From contig CM033404.1 in assembly GCA_019426215.1 (NCBI GenBank), positions 4,898,001 to 4,962,000 on the forward strand: 64,000 nucleotides of DNA, in the 5' to 3' direction. The notes beneath the pieces are model-generated. The model was not told where the DNA came from. It made no database searches and saw only the letters and a list, made by a program, of their open reading frames with translations. Source of the DNA: Buddleja alternifolia (lineage: Eukaryota > Streptophyta > Magnoliopsida > Lamiales > Scrophulariaceae). The position numbers were made by a program, and so were the translations under genes. How positions within the stretch are numbered: position 1 is the first letter of the stretch; the number at the start of each line of letters is the position of its first letter. Below, piece by piece: positions 56,701 to 64,000 of this stretch.

Positions 56701-57588
56701 ACCCCATCTGTCATACCGAAATAGATACCCCCATGCATGCTGTTAGAGATTGTAGTTGGATGAAAAATATTTGGTGCCAACTCATATTACCTCAATTTCA
56801 TTCTTCTTTCTTTACAGGCAACACTAAAGAGTGGATTGATTGGAATCTCAAGAATGCGATAAACAGGTTTGCTTCATGTGATAATTGGTCCCTCGTGTTT
56901 GCTGAGACTATCTCTTTCATGTGGCAGGTTAGAAATGAAATAGCTCATGGTGCTAGTGACGATGTCCCGAACGATGGACTAGATATGTTACTTAAACGAA
57001 TTGACGGGAACACAAATACCCTTACTTTCAATCCAGACAGGATACAAGATCAAATATATACGGGATGGACGAAACGGGCGTCGGGCTTCGTAAAACTCAA
57101 CGTCGACACCGCGGTAGCGGATCATACCACTCCACATGGTCACCGAGTTGGAGTGGGGGGGGGGGTTGCATGGAACATGGGTAAGGGGGTTCTGTGGTCA
57201 CATTGACCCATGTTCGTCGCTGGAGGCGGAGATGTGTGCCATTCTATTGGGGCTACAACTGGCGTGGGACTTGGGATGTCAAAAAGTAATAGTTGAATCG
57301 TACTGCCGGGTCGCACTGGAAAGCATTGTGGAAGCCTTTAGGGTACATCACCACTTCGAGGTGATTTCCAGCATTCATAGCGTGCAAGCTCGAGACTGGG
57401 ATGTCTCCTTTCATCATATTTGGCGAGAAAGTAACCAAGTAGCTGATGCCTTAGCGAAAAGGGGAATACACACCCCTATGCACCACATGGATGCACTTTT
57501 TTTACAAATCTATCACCTTCTAGACAATGGTAGAGATGACCTTGTTTGGCCTCTTTTTGTGACTATCAACCCGTGTTTGTCGGGCTAA
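53733..57588 (+). pseudogene. LINE ORF2 (endonuclease, RT, zf-RVT, RNase H), broken
   Basis: Starts MTSIFWNCRGVAKPEF at 53733, the usual N-terminus of the endonuclease domain, with YGPWVIAGAMNVVT at 54120- (Asp of the usual GD replaced by Ala). The reverse transcriptase spans 54849-55793 with LRQGDPLSPYLF and FADDLLLF. zf-RVT and RNase H follow in 55854-57206 and 57136-57588 (KVIVESYCRVALESI, NQVADALAKRG). Stops at 54033, 54738 and 55791 and frame changes near 57150 separate the pieces. Compared with the minus-strand copy, about 0.2 kb is missing at 54848, where KSK joins abruptly to the GIQLMFYQ region, removing the N-terminal edge of the RT. Confidence 0.88.
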
Positions 57589-59263
57589 GACTACTCTTTG
57601 TTATTTATGGATAACCCCCCTTTTTATTTTTAAAAAAAAACATTAAATATAAGGTAAAATCATAGCAGTCCCTTCACGTATCATCAAATTTTCAGAGCAA
57701 CTAGTCAATATGCCCACCCTATTTTCATATAGCAAATGCTAGAATATATATGCATTCCTAAATGCTAGAATATATATGCATTCCCAACAGTACTAACCTC
57801 ATTTTTGTTTAACCACATTATTTTCGGTATAAACTTTTTATTTAAGTTTGGAATTATATCTTCTATTGCATAACATATATAATATATCCACGCAAAGTAT
57901 ATATATAATTTACATCAAATGTTTATATAAAATTATTTATACACTTGTAATGCATCGATAAAATAACATTAAAATGGATGATTCAAATTGCACTATTACA
58001 TCAGACATGTAGAACTACTTGATTTCTTACCAAAAAAATGTAGAACTACTTGATTGGGGAGAAATATCACTTTTTTTTTCTTTTTTATTCTATACGAAGA
58101 GGATACTTAACCCGATAAATTTGGGCCGATAGTTTCTAATCATAGGTTACACAGACATTATAAGACTCCAAATAAGGAGAAAAAAGTCACAATTTGTGAC
58201 ATTTTGGAATTGAACCCAAGATCTTCCACATAAAAGTGGAAACGGATACCACTAGACTAACAAACTTTGGTGCAATGTCACTCTTCTAGGACGAGTTAAA
58301 ATTCAAAATAAGAAATATGGCAGGTTGATTGAGCTTGAATTTAACTTTGTTTTCTGTTATAGTAATGTTATGATATGTTTTAAAGTTATATTCTAGACCT
58401 AAAATCAAGAGATCCTTTTAACATAGCTTTGTTGAACTGTGGTACAGTACACTATAGATGTGATGTTATTTTCGAAACTATTGTTAATATATTTTTTGAC
58501 AGTCTCTTCTAATCTTTCACACATAATAATTTTATTTCATCTCATAAACATAGCTCAATTTGATGAACCACGTAAATATGTTGGTTAATGATTTTAATCT
58601 AATGCTTTATTCAAAGTATTTCAAACAAATGAAAGTAATAGGAATTAATTAGAAGTGACACCGAACCCTTAAAACGCGTTACGACTTGTGACAGTTAATC
58701 AATCAAATCTTGCATTAGTCCGCGGGACAATATGTTTTTAATGGCACATTTCGCTTTATGACAATAGTTACACAACTTACATGAGTAGGATATATTATTA
58801 ATGAAGATCAGATGGCTTTTGGTACCACTGCTTGAGTGAGACCTAGTGAAAAATCTTGTAATACTTATTCTTGTAATTCTTCATTCTTTTGAAATATTAT
58901 GTATATGTTAATTATATAATTATTTATTCGGGATTACTTGAATATAATGAATTAAATTATTTTCACGTGTTCATGAATGCCAAATTTTCGAGCCAGCTAG
59001 CAACAACGATTGAAAAGCCGTGCACATGATGGGAATAGCAGGTGCATCGGGATGCGATAAGTGTTCACTAAACCGCAGTTGGGGGCATTGCCGCTGTGAT
59101 TGATTCAGAAACCGGTGCTCGAGAAGCTCCTCTCTTTCTTTTCCCACGGAGCGTAGAAGGTATGAGTTCAAACCCGGTTAAATATGTCTTTGGTAGTTTG
59201 GTTACAAGTTACAACCTACACGCTACCGATTTTCAATTCACAATTTGACTTCTTTTTTTTTTT

Positions 59264-59547
59264 GGGAAAATTGCATATAACCCCCCTGTGTTATCATTTT
59301 TTTGCAGAAAACCCCTTTATGTTAATTTTTTTGCACGAAACCCCCTTGTGTCAGCCTAAACCCTGCACGAAACCCCCAATTCGTGTTCAATCCGCGGAAA
59401 GTAGCATACACGCGCAGTGTATTTGAAATAGGATTGGGGGTTTCGTGCAGAGTTTAGGCTGACACAAGGGGGTTTCGTGCAAAAAATTAACATAAGGGGG
59501 TTTTCAGCAAAAAAGTGATAACACGGGGGGGTTATATGCAATTTTCC
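59264..59547. mobile_element. Foldback MITE in duplicate copy 2
   Basis: 284 bp inserted in a T-run that is intact in copy 1 (34000-34010). The ends GGGAAAATTGCATATAACCC and, reverse-complemented, GGAAAATTGCATATAACCCC are near-perfect inverted repeats, and the inverted similarity runs through the C-rich arms almost to the centre. T-run flanks hide the target duplication. It belongs with the other TTGCA-ended foldback elements (MULE-like). Confidence 0.85.
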
Positions 59548-60389
59548 TTTTTTTCTCACAAGGGAAATAAAACTCATTCTAGGATTGTCATGCTCGAAAA
59601 ATGACCATCGAACATAAAAGACCCACGCACAGAAAAAACTCGAATTAAAAATAATCTCAATTCTCACACAAAACAGCATTAACCTCTCAATTGGGAAAAA
59701 TGGCTATACCTACAACGATTAAAGAAAAATTGTACCCATCACTTTGAACATAATCAATCTAATGATCATAATGTATTTCACTTTTGGTTTTGTTTGTACT
59801 CAATAAATGGCATGTCTTCATACATTTCAATATTATTTTTTCCCAAAAGTAAAATAAACCAAATTGTTCGTTATTGGATGCTACGCTAATAGATAAGTAC
59901 TCCTCGTTTTGGATTCTTGAATGTATATCGTGGTTGAATATCTTGACAAGAATATTAATATAATAGGGTGGGGATCTAGAAAAATCCGCGCGATATAGGT
60001 GGTTTTTGTGAAATTAAAAACCTAATATTTATAGCTGAAATAACTAATCACCCATACCAAGAGGACATTCAATTGTTGAGAGTAAGATTAGAATAGAGCA
60101 TGTTGCTGACAAATTATCCATAATATATTATAAAATAGAAAAACCTAACATATCATAAGTTGGTATATGTTTTTGGTTGTTTCCAGACATTCCAAACCCC
60201 AAGGATGAAGATTAATATTTCGTAGTTTGAGGTGCGATTTTGTAGACCTCCGTCAAAAAAATTCTTTTCTTATGCGATAACTTGAACTTGAAACTTCATT
60301 GTGTAAAAGATGTAAACAAGTTTAGTGATTCTAACAAATTGTTAGTATAAATTTGTTTGAATTTTTATCGATCTTTATATTTTGTGTTT

Positions 60390-61105
60390 TAGCACGGTTT
60401 GATTGTTAATTGAGGCAAGTTCAAACGAACTATAATCGAGCTGAATACAGTCTTCTGAAAATCGTATCGGACAGCGAACCAAAAAAGTGACCGGGTCACG
60501 GGTCACCCGTTCAACCGTCGGGTCAACCGGGGTCGAACCGATGACGTCATAATTATGCAATAAATAATAATTAATATACTATTAAATATATAAAATATGA
60601 AAATATGAAGAAAAAAAAATGTATTTCCTATATATATATATGAAAATATGAAGAAAAAAAAAATATGTATTTCCTATATTTTGGGGGGCTAATTGCATAT
60701 TTTTAGATTTTAAAGGGGTCAATTTCAGATTTTTAGAATTTAAAAGGTTGAATTTCATTATTTTCAAAATCGTCCGGTTCAACAGGTTTTGACCGGTTGA
60801 ACCGCGGTTCTGACCCCTGAACGGTTTTTTCGTATAACCGGACCGGTTTGATGACCGGTTCCGATTTTAACCGGTCGGACCGGCCGGTCCGGTCCGGTTT
60901 TCAAACCATTGGCTGAATATATATGAATCGAGTTCGAGTAACTCGATTTTTTAACACATTTTTTACTGATCGAGTCGAGTTAGAGCTGAACTTCAAACTT
61001 ATCGGATATACAAAAAATTGTGCAAACTTAGTTTGATATGTTAATAAACCGAGCCCAAACAAATTTTTTACCAAACGATTTCGAGTCGAGTATCGAGTAA
61101 TTTGA
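60390..61105. repeat. GAGCTCG-type dispersed repeat in copy 2, split by a hAT MITE
   Basis: Homologous to 34845-35095 in copy 1. The two halves flank the 60448-60911 insertion. Confidence 0.65.
60448..60911. mobile_element. hAT-type MITE with 8-bp target duplication
   Basis: 464 bp. GCTGAATA at 60440-60447 and 60912-60919. The ends CAGTCTTCTGAAAATCG and, reverse-complemented, CAATGGTTTGAAAACCG are imperfect inverted repeats starting with CA, as in hAT elements. GC-rich ends (CCGGTTCAACCGGTC words) surround an AT-rich interior with a ~45-bp direct repeat (60590-60670). No transposase. Absent from copy 1 (empty site near 34887). Confidence 0.88.
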
Positions 61106-61666
61106 TTTGTCTTTCTGTCTTATGTGTAAATAACCTTATGCCTTCCACTCAGGTCAACCTTGTGATATTATTATACACAATTACGTATACATCTCCAAAG
61201 AAAATTCTAAGCATACACAATAACTCAGACCCGAAACTTCATATTTAAGTGACCAGAGTTCTTCTACTAAAACCAACATCATTTGGTCCCCCCCCCCCCT
61301 CCTCCATTTCTTAAGGTATTCTAAGCACAAGACTAATCCCTTGAGCTGCTGCTGGACACATTTATGAAAACTCTTCCAATTTTTTTATAAGTATATAAGA
61401 ACTCAAATCAAAACTGTAGTAACTTATTCCGCTCAGACCAATCTTTTTTTGGTATATAACAATTTGATGGTTCGTAATCACACGAAATCTTCTATTGTAT
61501 AAATATTTTATACACGTAGCGTTCATGTGTAACGTGAAGTAGAAAATCACGATTTATAAGAGGTGATCCAAACTTATGAGTAACAAATTAAAAAACTAAC
61601 CTAAAGTTCATGCCTAGTATAGTAATAAAAGCTTCTTATGCATGCTTTACCAAAAACAGAGTACCT

Positions 61667-61845
61667 GTTGGGCCAGTGATATTCATTTTTCTTGTTTTGG
61701 GTTCGAATCTACGCTGTCACAAGTTGTGGCTCTCCCCTCCTTTATGAAGCTAAATACAATCTTTATAACTCACGATTATAACTATCAACCTAGGTGTATC
61801 GGACCAGATATATAAGACCCTTAGTATTGAATTAAAAAAAAAAAA
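61667..61845 (+). mobile_element. tRNA-derived SINE with 11-bp target duplication
   Basis: ACAGAGTACCT at 61656-61666 and 61846-61856. GTTGGGCCAGTG (A-box-like) near the start and GGGTTCGAATCT (B-box) about 45 bp later give a Pol III promoter. The body contains CACAAGTTGTGGCTCTCC and the element ends in an A-run (61834-61845). Same family as the minus-strand SINE at 18745-18890. The counterpart in duplicate copy 1 is broken up. Confidence 0.85.
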
Positions 61846-61856
61846 ACAGAGTACCT

Positions 61857-62136
61857 AAATAGGTAAATAAATCCAGAGAAGGCGGGGCCCCAACACACAT
61901 GGCGTGTGCAATGCATTCAAAGCAACGCGGCTGTCATCTCTTCATAATACCCATTTCACCAACCGCCCATTTCCTCACAGATAAGTCTGCTGCAGCCTGC
62001 AGCAATCACATTATTTGTTTGCCGCCGCACAAAGTATAAAAACAGAGATTATTTAAATGTCAGAAAAGATTGCGTTTTTAAGTGTTCCACATTTCAATAA
62101 CAGGATTTTCACATTTTAGTTAGTGAGATTTTGACA
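61857..62136. promoter_or_regulatory. Fucosidase gene promoter region
   Basis: Unique sequence starts about 61894, just after the duplicated segment ends. A TATA box (TATAAA) at 62035-62040 lies about 97 bp before the ATG at 62137. The tandem duplication therefore stops roughly 140 bp upstream of the TATA box, and the promoter may include duplicated sequence. Confidence 0.6.
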
Positions 62137-64000
62137 ATGTTACCAAAAGGGTTCTCTATTTTGTGTTTTGTTTTAGTATTTGCGAGCTCAAGATTGTTCC
62201 TTATAATTGTTTTGGGTGTTGGTGTGAGAGATAGGGACGTGTGGAGTTCAAGTTTGGGAAAAATAGATAGTTATAGAAATCTTGAGGTTAGGTTTGATGG
62301 GCCTGCGAAGCACTGGACTGATGCTCTGCCCATTGGTAATGGACGCCTTGGTGCTATGATCTGGGGTGGTGTTGTGAATGACACTATTAATCTCAACGGT
62401 ACATTTTTGCTTTTGCTTCTTTACAAACTCTATAATGATATATATATATATATATATTGCTTTTCGTTTGTATTTTTGGTTGATTTTGATGTGTAAAGTT
62501 GTTTTTTGGGAACTATATAGTGAAGATTATGGTGGTGGAAATTCATTAGTTTTCTGTTGAAAAAATCTATGCTAAACCGAGTTTAACGGGTTATTAAAGT
62601 GTATCGTGTGACACAGAATATCGGACCATCGAACTCGTTCGGTCATAGAATGACCCTTTTTGTTGTTACGGTTTCTTCAACATTTCAAGTTCCCTTTTGT
62701 TTTTTGATTCAACAAAGCTAGCCCTATTGGTAATGGAATAGTGGTGAAAATTCTCGAAAGGTATTGATTTGAATATTAGTCTCTCATATAAATAATGTGT
62801 GAAGCATTTTTGAAATGTTTATCCCAAGTCCCAACCAGAGAATAGAAGATCAAGATTCCGTACACTTCCTTGCATTTCTTATATGATATTGGAGAGTATC
62901 GATGTTCTATCTCAAAACGTTGTGGAAATTCCAATAGAATAACTATTAATAAGACATGAATTCTCCTTGTCTCTTGGTGCAGAGGACACACTTTGGACGG
63001 GGACACCTGCCGATTATACCGACCCTGATGCTCCAAACGCCTTATCGGAGGTCAGAAAACTCGTTGACAATGGGCAATATGCAGAAGCTACTACAGCTGC
63101 ACTCAATTTATCAGGAGATCCATCTGCTGTATGATGCTTTTTTAAGACTTTCATATTTACTCCACTTATCGTATTTCGTGTTTCGTATAGCTTGCTTTAT
63201 ATAACTGATAAGTTTAAGCTTCTATGCTTATTATGGGAATGGTAATGTTTCGTTTTGATTTGATTTTGAACTATTTTGTTACAAAATTGCAAAGATTTAT
63301 GCTGTCTGTGGAGTTCTTCAACTTCTGCTGCTGATTATTAATTTTTCATTTCACAATATTTTGGATAAATTATAGGTTTACCAGCTCTTGGGTGACATAA
63401 AACTAGAGTTCGACAATTCTCATGTTGCGTATAATGAAGAAACATATCAGAGAGTGCTGAATTTAGACACAGCAACTGTAGAAGTTCAGTACTCCGCCAA
63501 TGAAGTCGAGTACAAAAGGGAATATTTTACCTCAAATCCAGATAACATAGTCGCGATAAAGATTTCTTCAAACAAGCCCTCGTCTCTAAATTTTACGGTA
63601 TCTCTTGACAGCAAATTACATCATTATTCATATGTAAATGCTGAAAACCAAATTATCATGGATGGAAGTTGTCCAGGCGTAAGAATCGCGCCACACGTCT
63701 ATGGAAATGATAATCCTAAAGGAAGAAGCCTATTTACATCCAGCAAAAAAGGCAACCCTAAAGGGATTCAATTTTCTGCCATTCTTGATTTACAGATTAG
63801 TGAAGGAGCTAATAAGCTGCAAATTATTGATGGTAGAAAGCTTCGGGTCGAGGGTTGCAGCTCTGCTGTTATTCTTCTTTCAGGAGCATCGTCGTTTGAT
63901 GGTCCATTTACTATGCCTGCCAATTCGAAAAGGAATCCCAGCTTGGAAGCTTTAAGTACAATGGATTCAGCAAAAAGATATTCATATTCTGATCTTTATA
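62137..64000 (+). CDS. GH95 alpha-L-fucosidase (FUC95A-like), 5' part, cut by window end
   Basis: Exons 62137-62398, 62983-63128 and 63376 to beyond 64000, with GT-AG junctions and phase preserved. N-terminal hydrophobic segment (LPKGFSILCFVLVFASSRLF) as signal peptide, then LEVRFDGPAKHWTDALPIGN, GRLGAMIWGGV and EDTLWTGTPADYTDPDAP (joining exons 1 and 2). Exon 3 begins VYQLLGDIKLEF and continues with CPGVRIAPHVYGND. These are the N-terminal beta-domain hallmarks of plant GH95 1,2-alpha-L-fucosidases, which remove fucose from xyloglucan and N-glycans in the cell wall. The catalytic (alpha/alpha)6 barrel would lie to the right of the window. The first in-frame ATG is 62137; a TATA box lies 97 bp upstream. 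Intact as far as seen. Confidence 0.92.

Larger units (their letters stand above)
51650..57640 (+). mobile_element. L1-type LINE, plus strand, abutting the copia element
   Basis: The same family as the minus-strand LINE. The 5' UTR contains TAGTGGAGAACATGC, followed by ORF1, ORF2 and a poly(A) run at 57632-57640. The probable target duplication is AACATTAAAYATA: its right copy is at 57639-57651, and its left copy is either 51638-51649 or was split by the copia insertion at 46501-46506. The empty site is seen in duplicate copy 1 at about 32341 (AACATTAAATATAAG). Nearly full length (about 6 kb) with an internal deletion near 54848. Confidence 0.88.
45724..61893. repeat. Tandem segmental duplication, copy 2 (with insertions)
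   Basis: It starts at about 45724 (AAAAGATTTAGGACACAAC) directly after the end of copy 1 and a ~30-bp junction rich in GAGCTCG. It ends at GGGGCCCCAACA (61893), about 240 bp before the fucosidase ATG. Interrupted at 46506 by the copia and LINE pair, at 59264 by a foldback MITE and at 60448 by a hAT MITE, none of which are in copy 1. Confidence 0.9.

Overview
The window is nuclear DNA of a flowering plant, most likely a eudicot. The evidence is GT-AG introns, AT-rich intergenic DNA and plant gene families: basic secretory proteins, an atypical bHLH factor, a GH95 fucosidase, FAR1-type sequence and plant L1-type LINEs with DUF4283-like ORF1s. I cannot name the species. Seven host genes look intact within the window, and one of them runs off the right edge. 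The rest is mobile DNA in many layers.

Layout. 1-4.8 kb: a broken FAR1-like sequence and a foldback-like repeat. 4.8-9.7 kb (minus): a nine-exon secreted acid lipase (LIP1-like) with a retroelement remnant and tandem repeats in its introns. 10.2-10.6 kb: a small 5'-truncated LINE with a clear target duplication. 11.2-18.3 kb (minus): three tandem basic secretory protein (BSP, PR-17 type) genes, plus a partial tandem copy of the first one's promoter and 5' end and two MITEs. 18.7-21 kb: a SINE and minisatellites. 21.4-24 kb (minus): a five-exon bHLH factor. 25.9-26.3 kb (minus): a two-exon LYR-motif protein. 29.4-31 kb (plus): a single-exon gene for a 531-residue protein that I do not recognise.

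From about 31.6 to 61.9 kb lies a head-to-tail tandem duplication of an originally ~5 kb intergenic segment, and each copy was later inflated by different insertions. Copy 1 (about 31586-45692) holds a minus-strand LINE with an 11-bp target duplication. A CACTA-type element is nested in that LINE's ORF1, and other repeats lie in its 5' region. Copy 1 also holds a PIF/Harbinger-like element carrying a piece of a BAM/CLV1-type LRR receptor kinase gene. Copy 2 (about 45724-61893) holds a complete-ended Ty1/copia element (199-bp LTRs, two differences, ACATT target duplication), a plus-strand LINE of the same family abutting it, a foldback MITE, a hAT MITE with an 8-bp target duplication, and a SINE with an 11-bp target duplication. 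At the right end (62137 to the edge) starts a GH95 alpha-L-fucosidase gene, about 240 bp beyond the duplication.

The host genes do not form one pathway. Lipase, BSPs and fucosidase all appear to be secreted. The bHLH is nuclear, and the LYR protein is probably mitochondrial. I found no wholly new biological system. The most informative parts are the nested, order-able insertions in the two duplicate arms, the gene-capturing PIF-like element, the CACTA element with multiplied subterminal palindromes, and the BSP array.
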